A stretch of 64,000 bases of DNA, taken from contig CP136068.1 of the NCBI GenBank assembly GCA_032622095.1, positions 159,795,465 to 159,859,464 of the forward strand. Reading direction: 5' to 3'. Under the pieces are notes generated by a model. That model worked only from the letters and a program-made list of their open reading frames with translations. It had not been told where the DNA came from and did not search any database. The stretch's first letter is position 1. Every line of letters starts with the position of its first letter. The position numbers and the translations under genes were made by a program. This stretch comes from Siphonodentalium dalli. Lineage: Eukaryota; Mollusca; Scaphopoda; Gadilida; Siphonodentaliidae. Of this stretch, positions 1 through 10,687 are shown piece by piece.

Positions 1-1802
1 TCTTGAAATGTGAGTCGTGAATATCCTTCTAGTTTGACAGGGACTGCGACGTCCTGAATGAGCATAGTAAATTATTTACGGCCACTTCATTGGAACAATA
101 GTGAGCACATCCATCGCATGTAGACAATCAGATGTAAGACTTTAAAAGTTTTCCTCCTTGAAATGTCTGTGAAATGCACACCTTTCTAGTTTGCCACGAC
201 TTCAACATCCTGAATACTCGGAGTTAGCTATTTACGGTCAGGGGTATATGCATATAATGACATATGTGTTCAATGTTATTATTGTACCGTACAAAGCGGT
301 TTCCAAATTGCCTCACTGGTCAAACAAATGATAGAACAGCGCGCTGTTGCAATAGGATTGTTATATTTACGAGTGCATAATGTAGAAACAAAAAGAGACA
401 AAACACCCCAGCTGGGTAATGGTCTATTGTGAGTTAGAGACAACGTACACATTACATTAGTACCATGAAAGCACGGTGATGGTAACCAGGGTAGTCTTGT
501 TTTATAACGGGGAATGTGGTGTTCCTTCATAACTCATTCAACATGGTGATTAGTCGTGTTCATGAGTTAATAACATATATCGCATGCATACCATATTAAT
601 TTCCGACTCAATAGAGTGATCGCAATTAATGCACACATATTTTATTCCATTCTCCCTTCAATATAAACAACCATATGTAGCAACAGTGTCGTTATCGGTA
701 TAGATCTAATGCGTCTACTATGTATAGTGGTATACGAATAATTTAGGTACAATAACTATATACGGTATAAACTGGTTGATGAGTTCCTCTAATAAGTGTG
801 CATATATAAAACAGGAAAATACATGTATGTAGGAAGGAAGGCTTCGAATTCGCAAGTGATGGACAGCACAATTGCACATGCGATTTTACATTGGTCAAAC
901 TTGTGAAAGCTCAATAAAATATGACAATTAGAATGCACTCACTGGAGCTGCCTATACTTGCGCCCACCACACACATTTGGCATGTGTTGTGATATCTTGC
1001 TAACCACAGTTTTAACCACGGGGGCTGGGCCCTCTTTTGAGAGATCGATACAAAATATAGATATCAAATTTCAGTTCATCCATCGCTGAAATATTTGTGC
1101 GTACGGACAGCATATCTCTGTTATATCCATTTGATATATTACACTAATGATGGTCTTAGAAATGACGCACGAGTTGTTTGACATATTTATAGAACAATAT
1201 AGACATCGCTGGGTGTGAATACCATAGTTGCCGATGATGCTATATATTATATACCAAGTGGTTTACATTACTAGTTTGACTAGAATGCTTTGTGTGTGCC
1301 ATTGCACTTCAGCGGAAAAAAAAACATCAAAGTCAATTTAGAATACCGACACAAATAAATAAAAGACACGCGATCATTGGTTAGCCTTTGATTAACAATG
1401 TGTCAATGTGAACATGCCCTTAGTGATAGCTCTACGGTCTTCGGGAACATGTCGTCAAAATGTCAATTGCGTTGAGAATGAGAAAGCTTATTTTCCAAAT
1501 TGAATTAATAAGGCGTTTTAATAATCCATGTTTCAACATATTTTTCAGTACAATTTTGTCTTAATATAGAACCATGCGCTGGATTGTTTGGACGGACATG
1601 GTTTATATGCGTCTGTGTCTTTCGAAATGTTTTGATCTTCGAAGAAAGTTTCCAGAAATTTGTTCGCACGTCACTTTCTATGCGGAAAAAAAGAGTCCGC
1701 ATGATCTCAACTAATTTTCCGAGTTTCAAATTACATAAAATAGGCTTCTAATGGGCAGTAGCCGCAGTACTGTTGCCCACTTTTATTTTCCATGCAGGGT
1801 GT
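1..1802. other. AT-rich stretch without recognised gene
   Basis: I see no exon with convincing splice sites, no recognisable protein domain and no structured repeat here. The first exon of gene A visible in the window (3507) begins in phase 2, so gene A must have upstream exons. They may lie here unrecognised or before the window. Confidence 0.4.
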
Positions 1803-1803
1803 C

Positions 1804-1835
<32 letters not shown>

Positions 1836-1836
1836 G

Positions 1837-1879
<43 letters not shown>
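1803..1879. repeat. (TA)n microsatellite
   Basis: A nearly pure TA dinucleotide tract, broken once by GC at about 1836, preceded by a short TG run. It is a simple sequence repeat. Confidence 0.95.
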
Positions 1880-1882
<3 letters not shown>

Positions 1883-2108
1883 TGAAAATTAAGAAAGGTA
1901 TCCGTTCATTGTTGAATATGTATTACATGTATGTACAAACAGCTATACCGGTTTCGGCACATCTTGCCTTTTCAATAGCTTGGAGTCACTGATGAAAAAT
2001 GTGTACTCATCTTAGAGTCTGTAAGAGATTGCATGGTGAATCACGTGATACATATATTTGATTAAATTAAATTATACGAGGAACCTCATTAAATTGTTAT
2101 GGCCTTGG

Positions 2109-2520
2109 TACGTAGAGAGACGTGCTCAGACGTGCGTTCCTAACGGCGCGTGTATCATTAAACGCTTGGAGATAATGGTAATTGTATTTCTGTTTGATAG
2201 CGTTTAGTCTGTTGATGGGTTTATTGTGGCAAGTCCATCTTAATCTAATGTTTCTGTCCTTAATGGCACTTGCCGTCTTTAATGGCGACATTATATTAGA
2301 AGCATGTGTATTTGCGTTATACATGTTGATTCATAAACAAATTTTATACTGTGTGTAATTATTGATCATTGTGATATTTTCGCTCAGTGAAGTTGATTTT
2401 TATCCACTGGAAATTTATGTAGATACGCTATCAAACAGAAATAAAATTACCATTATGTCCAAGCGTTTAATGATACACGCGCCGTTAGGAACGCACGTCT
2501 GAGCACGTCTCTCTACGTAT
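2109..2520. mobile_element. Inverted-repeat (MITE-like) element with ~98-bp arms
   Basis: Bases 2109-2206 reappear as the reverse complement at 2422-2520 with only a few mismatches. The left arm begins TACGTAGAGAGACGTGCTCA and the right arm ends with its complement. About 215 bp of unrelated AT-rich sequence lies between the arms. Long arms, a short interior and no ORF fit a non-autonomous terminal-inverted-repeat element or a foldback repeat. I found no clear target-site duplication, so the superfamily is open. Confidence 0.7.
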
Positions 2521-3097
2521 CTACAATCACTGAAAATTACTGTCGACACTGATAACAAACCGATATTAACCACACCACGAGGTAGATACCGATAACCGAT
2601 ACATGTAATCGGTACATTACACACACACAATTTACTAACAGTAATACAGCTACAATTTAAATATCCCGATACCAACTTGTATTCTTTTGAGCCCACTGCT
2701 GGATTATATTTTGCAGACAATTTGACACGAAATCAATAACACAGACAGGGATTTATTCCAAAAGTATTTTCTGTGATCATAGTGCTTTACTATCGTCAGA
2801 TTTCCAAACATATATTGCGTAATAGAATGCGGGGGTGCTAAACTTTACCAAACAAGGATACCTTGTTATTTTGTCTGAGGCAAGTTAATTAATTTTCAGT
2901 TTTGCGTTATTCGCCTCGTTTCATTTTAGTCCGACATAATTATAATAATGCATTAATAATTAATAATTATGTATTATTGCCTCCGCAGTTGTCAATGAAT
3001 CATTCCAGAGAGAAGATCATGGGATTGCACAAATTACGATCAGAGCATTCATAGCGAATCGGTCATTATTATCCGTTATGCTGACGAACCACTTTAA

Positions 3098-3489
3098 CCC
3101 TTTACCCAACAGAAGGGCCCTGTGCCAATGCATTCTCTTATATATGCGAGTCGACCATAGGTCGCCTCGCATATATAAGAGAATGCATTGGCTTAACACA
3201 TTAAAAATTATAAAATTGTTAAAGAATGTAAGAAAAAATGGTAAAAAGTGTTAAAAAACGATTTTGTTTAGGCCAATGCATTCTCTTATATATGCGAGGC
3301 GACCTATGGTCCACTCGCATATATAAGAGAATGCATTGGCACAGGGCATAACTGTAACTATCACAATGTGGTCAAGGAGCCGGTTCCAATGATATCCATA
3401 TTTGTATGGTTCTATTGAGACAGACCGAATATATTTTAGGCTGTTGAAGCTTTATTTGGCCGGTTTTGGCCGGTTTGTTGGGTAAAGGG
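3098..3489. mobile_element. TTAA-flanked hairpin MITE, copy 1 (piggyBac-type)
   Basis: The 392-bp element is flanked by TTAA on both sides (3094-3097 and 3490-3493). Its terminal inverted repeats start CCCTTTACCCAACA. TTAA duplications and CCC termini are known marks of piggyBac-type elements. Inside are two nearly perfect ~69-bp palindromes, each starting GCCAATGCATTCTCTTATAT. There is no transposase. Short ORFs read from the palindromes are not genes. The right end lies 17 bp from the splice acceptor of the exon at 3507. Confidence 0.85.
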
Positions 3490-3506
3490 TTAATATGTCT
3501 TTACAG

Positions 3507-3618
3507 ATGGCGTGCGATTGAGGTTATAGGTGTGTCGGACGTCTATCCATCGTACGGAGATATAATCAGGACGTGGGCACAGGCGGATGCTAGTCTTGAT
3601 GCAAATCAGTACATAACC
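3507..3618 (+). CDS. Gene A exon: first part of FBXL4-type galactose-binding-like domain
   Basis: Internal exon of 112 nt (phase 2 in, phase 0 out) that adds 37 complete codons. The acceptor is TATGTCTTTACAG and the donor is a consensus GTAAGT at 3619. It encodes WRAIEVIGVSDVYPSYGD followed by a stretch ending DANQYIT. The DVYPxYGD...W core with an acidic/Asn tail is what I recall from the N-terminal discoidin-like region of FBXL4 and from related secreted proteins of lancelets and molluscs. It joins in frame to the exon at 7604, giving ANQYIT-VSVARPVNISW, as the family predicts. The domain is expected to bind ligand in an extracellular or lumenal protein; ligand unknown. The exon sits between two TTAA MITEs, and its last third plus donor is duplicated just downstream. 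Upstream exons are not identified. Confidence 0.75.
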
Positions 3619-3692
3619 GTAAGTCAGATCACCTGGGCGTGGGCACACGCGGATACAAGTCTTAATGCAAATCAGAACATAACCGTAAGTCT
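3573..3692 (+). repeat. 66-bp tandem duplication of an exon end and its splice donor
   Basis: Bases 3573-3638 and 3639 onward are two copies of the same segment starting GTGGGCACA. Each ends in ATAACC followed by GTAAGT, so there are two equally good donors, at 3619 and 3685. The distance is 66 nt (22 codons) and the frame stays open through the second donor. The distal donor would add 22 residues that repeat the end of exon 1. Which donor is used cannot be told from sequence. Confidence 0.8.
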
Positions 3693-3845
3693 GGCGCCAA
3701 CTGAACACATTCGTTGAGGCGAATTAATATTCAAGATGCAAATTAAATATACGTTATATGCATGCGTTATACACAAACTAAATATTTCAAGCACCACCCG
3801 AAATAATGATACATCCCATCCTTAGTTTAAACATATGTTATTTAA

Positions 3846-4234
3846 CCCTTTACCCAACAGAAGGGCCCTGTGCCAATGCATTCTCTTATATATGCGAGTC
3901 GACCATAGGTCGCATATATAAGAGAATGCATTGGCTTAACACATTAATAATTCTAAAATTGTTAAAGAATGTAAGAAAAAATGGTAAAAAGTGTTAAAAA
4001 AAGTTTGTTTTTTTAGGCCAATGCATTCTCTTATATATGCGAGGCGACCTATGGTCGACTCGCATATATAAGAGAATGCATTGGCACAGGGCATAACTGT
4101 AACTATCACAATGTGGTCAAGGAGCCGGTTCCAATGATACCCATATATGTATGGTTCTATTGAGACAGACCGAAGATATTTTAGGCTGTTGAAGCTTTAT
4201 TTGGCCGGTTTTGGCCGGTTTGTTGGGTAAAGGG
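3846..4234. mobile_element. TTAA-flanked hairpin MITE, copy 2
   Basis: Same element and orientation as the copy at 3098, with TTAA at 3842-3845 and 4235-4238. It differs by a few substitutions, and a short deletion in the loop of the left palindrome makes that hairpin shorter. The two copies are direct repeats 748 bp apart and enclose the gene A exon at 3507-3618. Confidence 0.85.
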
Positions 4235-4847
4235 TTAACCAAAGTATTGTACGAAAAGTGGAGGTATGGTGAAGGAATGTAACGAACGTTATACCAGGAT
4301 TATAGTAGAGGACCAACCTTGAATGATCCGGAGCAAAATTGGACAATCAAGTCGAACGAGCTAAAACAATATATATATGCCTCTTATAGACACGACAGGA
4401 CATTTTACAGCGCAGACGACGAATTTTCCATCTGTTCAGTAAAATGTTAGCTCACCGGACCTCGTTAGATACTTTAATTGGTCCAGTTCTGATTGGCGTA
4501 AACTAAATATAGTAAACATTATCTGTTTTCCTTGGTGATGTTAGTTAATTTAATACAATTTATTTATTTCGACTGTCCGATATTTATCCAATCCACGTGA
4601 TTTACAAACGTTCATTCGGAGATAACCAAGATACTAATAACAAACAAAACACAAAGCAGATCAAGCAGACACAGAATGGTACATTGAAAAACACAACATA
4701 AATGGTCTGTTGGCTCCGACTTCCCTAAATATAAATAGTTGTTCCACACAGCAGTGATTGTAAACCTTTTAGTATCGTTACGTAGATTCGGCCCCCAAAT
4801 TACCGCTACGATCAGTTTGTCATGCAACTTCAAAAATGTGAACTGCT

Positions 4848-7380
4848 TCTATATCTATATTTGCGAATGTCTATCTGTCTGTCTGCGTTCTATAGAAATT
4901 CACAGGGGACCATCTAGATAGCACAACAGGGGTCTACTGGGGGTAACTTTTACGAGAAAGATAATGGTGCCGGTTATAATCATCTAAAGTGACGTCGTCG
5001 TTGTCAGGGGCAGAAAAGGGGGGAGGGGCAGAAATTTGTTGTGTCGCCGATTGCCACTAAACGTATATATAATCATCCCCATGATGTGAGGAATCTAATG
5101 GTGTGGTTTAACATAAGTTCCAACATGCTACAACGTCTATATCTATATTTGCGAATGTCTGTCTGTCTGTCTGTGTTCTATATAAATTCACAGGGGACCA
5201 TTTAAATGGCACCAAAGAGTTCTACTAGGGGTAACTTTTTACGAGAAAGATAATGGTGCGGGTTAGGATTTAATAAAGTGGCGCCGTTGTTGTCAGGGGC
5301 AGAAAAGGAAGAGGGGCAGATTTTTTTGTCGCCGATTGCCACGAAACTTATATTTAATCATCCCCATGATATAAGGAATCTGATGGTGTGGCTTAAATAT
5401 GTCAAAAGTGGCGCCATTCGAGTCAGGGATACACGGACGGGGAAAGGGGCAACATAATTGATAAACTAAGTTTAGCGCCGATGGACCAAACAACGGGTCT
5501 ACCAGAAGTATATTTTTACGAGAAAGATAATGGTGCGGGTTAGAATTTTCTAAAGTGACGCCGTTGTCAGGGGAAGAAAATGGGGAGGGCAGAATTGCCA
5601 CGAAACCTATATATAATCATTCCCATGATATGAGGAATCTAATGGTGTTGTTTAAATATGTCAAAAGTTGGGTCATTCGCGTCAGGGATGCATGGACGGG
5701 GAGAAGGGCACCAAAATTGATAAAACCAATTTTAGCGCCAATTTCCACCAAATTGACATATATTCTTCTCCATGATACAATGACTCTAATTGTGCGATTT
5801 AAAGACTCCAAATTGCTGTCTGATAAGAATGGGTTCAGTCACCCATTGCCACCACACTTATACAATATCATTCCCATGGTATGAGGAGTCTAATGGTGTG
5901 GCTTAAATCTGTCAAAAGTGGCGTCATTCGAGTCAGGGGTGAACTGAAAGACAGAGGGGCACCAAAATTGATACGAAATTTTAGCGCCAATTTCCACAAA
6001 AGTGATACGCATTGTTATCCATAAACGATGAGTCTGATCGTGTGATTTAAAGACGCCATGTTGGTGCTGTTTTGGTGAGAGATTGGGTGGGTGGGCACTA
6101 AATTTTATCAAAATTGATTTATTCGCCGATTGTACCAAACGTATCAATAATCATCTCCATGATATCAGGAGTCTAATTGTGTGGTTTAAGGATGTCACAA
6201 GCTGCCACAAGTGGGGCCGTTCGAGTTAGGAAGCATAGATGGTGAGAGGAACACACAAACAACATGACGAACAGTATGTTTAGCGCCGATTTCCACCAGA
6301 TTGAGACATATTCTTCTCCGTAATGCGAGAAATCTAATCGTATGGTTTAGTTACGCAAAATTGGTACCGCTTGAATGAGAGATATGGGGGCCCTAAATTT
6401 GGTACGAATTTGTATACTCGCCAATTTTCACCAATGTTATATATATTTTTATAATGAGTCTAAGTGTGTGTTTTAATTGTGACAAACGAGGCGCCGCCTC
6501 CGTCTGAAATAAGGACGGGAGGGTCACCGAAATCTGATAAAAAAATATGTTTAGTGTCAATAACCATCAAATTCATACAGGTTCTTCTCAAATGATACGA
6601 AGAATCAAACTATGCCTGTTAAAACGTATAATGAGCTAGTAAAACAGGTACATAGAAGAAAGCAATTAACGTATATTTCTCATTTTATTTAACAAATACA
6701 CATACTCTTGCAAACTGAGAGACATCGGACCGTCAGGGGATTGCATATTAGAATGGATAATGTATATATTATAACACAATTGAGTCTGTTCCATTCAAAA
6801 TAGTATCCAAACAAACAAAAATACAATAAACCACAAACAATCTCGCTCTGTGTCGGGCACATGTAGCTGCTATACTACACAGCAACATTTATTTTAAACT
6901 GAGAATATTTCGCCAATAGATAGCGCCGTGAACAGAGGATCACCTGGACATTTCTTTAAAACATCTGTATCTTCATGGAGATATGATAGCCAGGTGTCCT
7001 CAAAATCTTAGTCTAAACAACTTGATTGATTGATACATCTCTATATATTTAAAGCCCAATTGTCTCTTTATGTTGAACTAATGTGTTTATGGTGGTCATG
7101 TTTCATGTCATAACGTCTGACGTATACGCAGAAAATAAATAACTACTTCTTTATTGGTGGTATGGATTAATCGCGATAAACAAAATGGCAATTGACAAGG
7201 TGAGCCACTACTTACATTCCATGTGTAAGAATCATGCTTTGTGATGCTATTTGAATATACAATGTATGAGAATACGTGTAACACTTTGAGCAAGAGTAAT
7301 CTCTATTCCCACCAAATATCCACAACATGCAGAGGGTGTCACATCAATTTAACCTGGGCAACGCCGGGTAACCCTGCTAG
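4848..7380 (+). mobile_element. Helitron-like element, family 2, copy 1
   Basis: The left edge resembles TCTATATCTATATTTGCG followed by CTGT repeats, and this head occurs twice (about 4848 and 5138). The interior is a degenerate series of ~105-285-bp subrepeats, each containing a version of CCATGATATGAGGAATCTAA (for example near 5070, 5353, 5618, 5867 and 6149). The right end has a small stem, CCTGGGCAACGCCGGG, then CTAG followed by T at 7377-7381. A 5' TC, a 3' hairpin and a CTRR end are Helitron traits. No Rep/helicase ORF is present, so this would be non-autonomous. A second copy lies at 56.9-59.3 kb. Confidence 0.55.
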
Positions 7381-7603
7381 TTAACCCAACACGGTGCTAC
7401 CGTATTGTGCCTCTGTTCATTTTATTGGTGCACATATCAATGTGGCATGCTCCACAATGCGTACCCAAGACTATACATAGCTTGCGTGGGGTTTAGTGGT
7501 TTATGGCTGACCCTGACGTATCGTGCTACCAGCTACAATTTATTATTTATTAAGCGAGTTATATGCCAGAAGGCCTCACTTTTATTTTCACAACATATTC
7601 CAG

Positions 7604-7782
7604 GTATCTGTGGCAAGGCCCGTAAATATCAGTTGGATTTCCATATATGAAACATACAACGCAGGTGGTGTCACGTCGGTCGAGGCACTAGCACCCGGCG
7701 GCTCGTGGACCGAGCTATGGAGTACGCCTACTGCACAGAGAATCACACAATCAAGAATGTTCAAGATAACGCCAGCCCGCCG
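7604..7782 (+). CDS. Gene A exon: middle of FBXL4-type galactose-binding-like domain
   Basis: Internal exon with acceptor TTCACAACATATTCCAG and donor GTAGGT at 7783. It reads VSVARPVNISWISIYETYNA, then GGVTSVEALAPGGSWTELW and SRMFKIT. The IYETYNxGGV...W..LW...SRxF pattern is the hallmark I recall for the FBXL4-type discoidin-like domain. It enters in phase 0, matching the exon at 3507. It leaves in phase 2, although the next exon (9262) needs phase 0. The three minisatellite copies downstream have 18 nt where the exon end has 17, so one base appears lost here. This could be a null allele, a decayed gene or a sequencing error. An in-frame TAG at 7784 prevents use of the later donor copies. Confidence 0.75.
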
Positions 7783-7920
7783 GTAGGTCGTGGTTAAAAC
7801 ACCATAACGTCCAGCCCGCCAGTAGGTCTGGGTTAAGATACGATAGTGCCCATCACGCCGGTAGGTCTGGGTCAAGACACGATAGCGCCCAGCCCACCGG
7901 TAGGTCGGGGTTAAGTCAAC
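7766..7920 (+). repeat. ~39-bp minisatellite covering an exon end and its splice donor, 4 units
   Basis: Units begin at 7766, 7804, 7843 and 7882, with spacings of 38, 39 and 39. Each contains ATA, then 14-15 nt, then the donor-like GTAGGT. The first unit is the real 3' end of the gene A exon plus the start of the intron, so the array grew from the exon-intron boundary. The single shorter spacing marks the base missing from the exon. A more distant relative may lie near 8060. Confidence 0.8.
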
Positions 7921-8345
7921 AATATGTCCATACAACCATCAAAATAATAAATGTCCAGTGCCATTATTAACAGTTGTGTGGGTTTTTTAACTCATTCGAA
8001 CATAACTTTCAAAATACCAAGAAAGGTTGAGCAAGTCTGGTGTCCATACTGCCCTTGCATACATAGGTCGGGTTAAGACAACAATGTGTTCGGGTCTGAG
8101 AGAACGTGTTTTATACGCTGGTTTTAATTTGGTACATACAATGTTTAAGTGCTATTTTGGTCTATGACTTTAAGCCCCGAAGTCTTTGTGGGTAGTGCCG
8201 TATTAACTGTTGTTTGGGGTATTTGAATCATTCAAACACAGCTTTCTAAAAAACACGAAATACTGGACAAAAATAGGTCCATACTGACCTTAGGCCCTCC
8301 ATCAGTTTGTCCAGTATGCAAGCTCATTGCCCATGGACGTTCGTA

Positions 8346-8367
8346 ATCATATATATATATATATAAT
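8346..8367. repeat. Short (TA)n tract in gene A intron
   Basis: Simple TA repeat in the intron between the exons at 7604 and 9262. The rest of that intron holds no exon or element I recognise. Confidence 0.85.
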
Positions 8368-9261
8368 ATTTCCACGAGGGAGCGATTCATTAATGAACCC
8401 AATTGCACTTGTCCAGTCACGTGCTAGACCGTTATCTGACTTTAAAAGTACTAAGTCCATGCACGAGGGAGCGATCCGATAATAACATGCATCAAGCGCG
8501 TATGAAACAATTATGAGTGATTGTGGATACAATGCCCCGTTACACTATATGTAGCTTATAAGCACATTTGGAGTGTCTTTGTTTCTGAAAGTAGTATTAC
8601 TTCGTACACTGTCGTAAAATTTATATCACACAATGTTGGTTCACCGAATAGACCACGAAAATGTCCTAATGTCTCAAGAGAATATAAAATTTTATCTTAC
8701 AATTTATCTATTTTCCTCAAGTACACGCGAAACACCTAAGCAGTTTCCGATCTGTTATCCCAGATGGCAACAAGTCGTATCATGGATGGCAACATTGACT
8801 GCGCGTGTGATGTGTAGGGGCTCGCTTCGTTTGTAAACACATATGATTAACCGTTATTGGTCCACACTTTCCCACACTGTCTCTGATATGAGCACTAGAG
8901 TCCCCCCCAGCGATACAATGATCAGAGTCTATGCATATTACTCGAAACAGGCTATGGGCATGTGTACAATGGTTCTTCAAAGGAATCCCGCTTAATGTAT
9001 TATTCCCCATATCACCTTAACCCCAAACGCGTGGACATATTGCTACATGTTAGAATATATGACATTCAGGCTAGGTCTGTTCCCACACAAACCTTGAATT
9101 TATTTGAGTTATTTGAAGAACCAAAGTAGTGTGGAACCAAACTCTTTGGATCTATATTAGTATTTGGTTCCATGTTAACCAAATTGAGAGCTGTTTTCTT
9201 AGAGTGTAGCACATGCGTCCAACATTTAAATCCACACTAATCACAATCCTATCTTTTTCAG

Positions 9262-9366
9262 TTGTCCTTCACGGCGAATCAATTTCGGATCAATCTTGAC
9301 TGCACACTGGCAGGGCCAGCGGGATATGTGGAAATTGATGCAATCCGCTTTGCAGGGACAGAGTGA
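9262..9366 (+). CDS. Gene A terminal exon: end of FBXL4-type domain, with stop
   Basis: The acceptor is CCTATCTTTTTCAG, a good pyrimidine tract. The exon reads 34 residues and a TGA (9364-9366): LSFTANQFRINLDC, then TLAGPAGYVEIDAIRFAGTE. The pattern (V/L)SFTxxxxRIxLDC...EIDAIRxxG is the closing beta-strand region I recall for FBXL4-type discoidin-like domains. The protein therefore ends with this domain. Reading needs phase 0 at the acceptor, but the previous exon offers phase 2. The downstream sequence to 10135 has the look of a 3' UTR. Confidence 0.75.
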   Translation: MSFTANQFRINLDCTLAGPAGYVEIDAIRFAGTE

Positions 9367-10134
9367 TTCATTCGTTCATAAGTGAACTGGCATTATATCC
9401 TAAATTGCATGCTTGTATGGAGATAGTTACGTTCAACAATTATGTCAATTGCTTGCCGAGATTCAGGGTTCAACGGATAATGACTTACAAGCTCGAAGAA
9501 TTAGGCCGAGATGATATAGAATATACTAACATAGATATGCTTACCATGAATAAGAACTGTAAATAACATGATCACACGCAAGCGTAATCAACGAACCAAA
9601 GATAAAACAATCGCATATGGGTTTCTGCATGTAGCGTTTAAAACAATTCTTGTCAAAATCACTTTATAGATTCCCACCACATAAGATTCACATGCATAAG
9701 GCTTATGCTTGGTGGGGTATTTATAAATAGTTATATATGTTGTCGAGAGTGCATGTAACTGAAACTAACCATTATAGGCCCTATTACTTGGCGTGCTGTG
9801 GAGCTCTCCGCTTCAGATACTCAGGCTGTTCATTTCATTCATATATAACATGTCATCATGTCGATTTCAACGATAGTCGACAAACAACGTCATCGTGTAA
9901 CTTTCACCATTGACCGAATTCGCGTGGAACTGAATGTATCTTCTGCTTTGTTCATAAGTATGTGTTTTCATTCTATTCAAGGAAATAGTATATATATGGA
10001 CTATCAGATGCATGTAAGTATGCAGACTTATGATAACAATCAAATCCATATTAAATATTATCTCATTTCCTTTCGCACGGTATAGTCTCTACATAACCAT
10101 GCAGTATTGATCAACTGCTGTGCAACAGTTGGAA
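9367..10134 (+). other. Probable 3' UTR of gene A
   Basis: Non-coding sequence between the gene A stop codon and the first good AATAAA. It includes a short segment at about 9897-9950 that reads VTFTIDRIRVELNVSSA, resembling the terminal exon of the same domain, but without a convincing splice acceptor. Confidence 0.45.
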
Positions 10135-10140
10135 AATAAA
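10135..10140 (+). terminator. Candidate poly(A) signal of gene A
   Basis: This is the first AATAAA after the gene A stop codon. It is followed about 20-40 bases later by a GT-rich stretch (GGTCGTTTTGAGTTGTGGTG) that could serve as the downstream element. Confidence 0.5.
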
Positions 10141-10687
10141 GCTTTGAGATACACGTAGGTCGTTTTGAGTTGTGGTGATTTTAGTTTATTTAAAAAAATA
10201 TTAAAACTTCCTAGGGTCAAATGATTTGATCCAGTAGAGTGCCGGAGTAGCCCGTTAAAAATTCATTATGGACCTACTTTCCCTTATAATTAAAAACAAA
10301 TAAATGATGTTATGACGTTTATATAAATAGGAGAATGTTGCACGTCGACTGATTTGGGTTGGCCTCTTGACAGCCGATTATGACATTAACACTTTAAGTC
10401 AACCGATCTACTGTGCGACATTCGCGCTCCCGAAATTCAAAACAACAGCGTCGTATTATATAATAATTGGTGACGTCACAAAATCAGATATAGTCTATAT
10501 ACGACCCAAAGCGTCCGGCTTTGGTTCGTTATTACTCGCCTGAACAACTTAATAACAACTGTGAAAGAAGAAAATATAATAACTCATTTTGTTGGTGGAA
10601 TTGCCGTAGTTTTTATGCAAAATGGGCTAAGCTTAACAGTCTGCTATTAAGTAGTCAAAGCAGCCAAAAATGTCTTTTATATTATAA
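10141..10687. other. Intergenic AT-rich stretch
   Basis: No recognised exon, RNA gene or element. It separates gene A's poly(A) signal from the inverted repeat pair. Confidence 0.4.

Noticed and set aside
3017-3997. Short ORFs reading LSQCILLYMR...YKRMHW in several places (also at 24.6, 27.5 and 59.7 kb)
   Set aside because: They are translations of the palindromes in the TTAA MITEs and occur on both strands; not genes.
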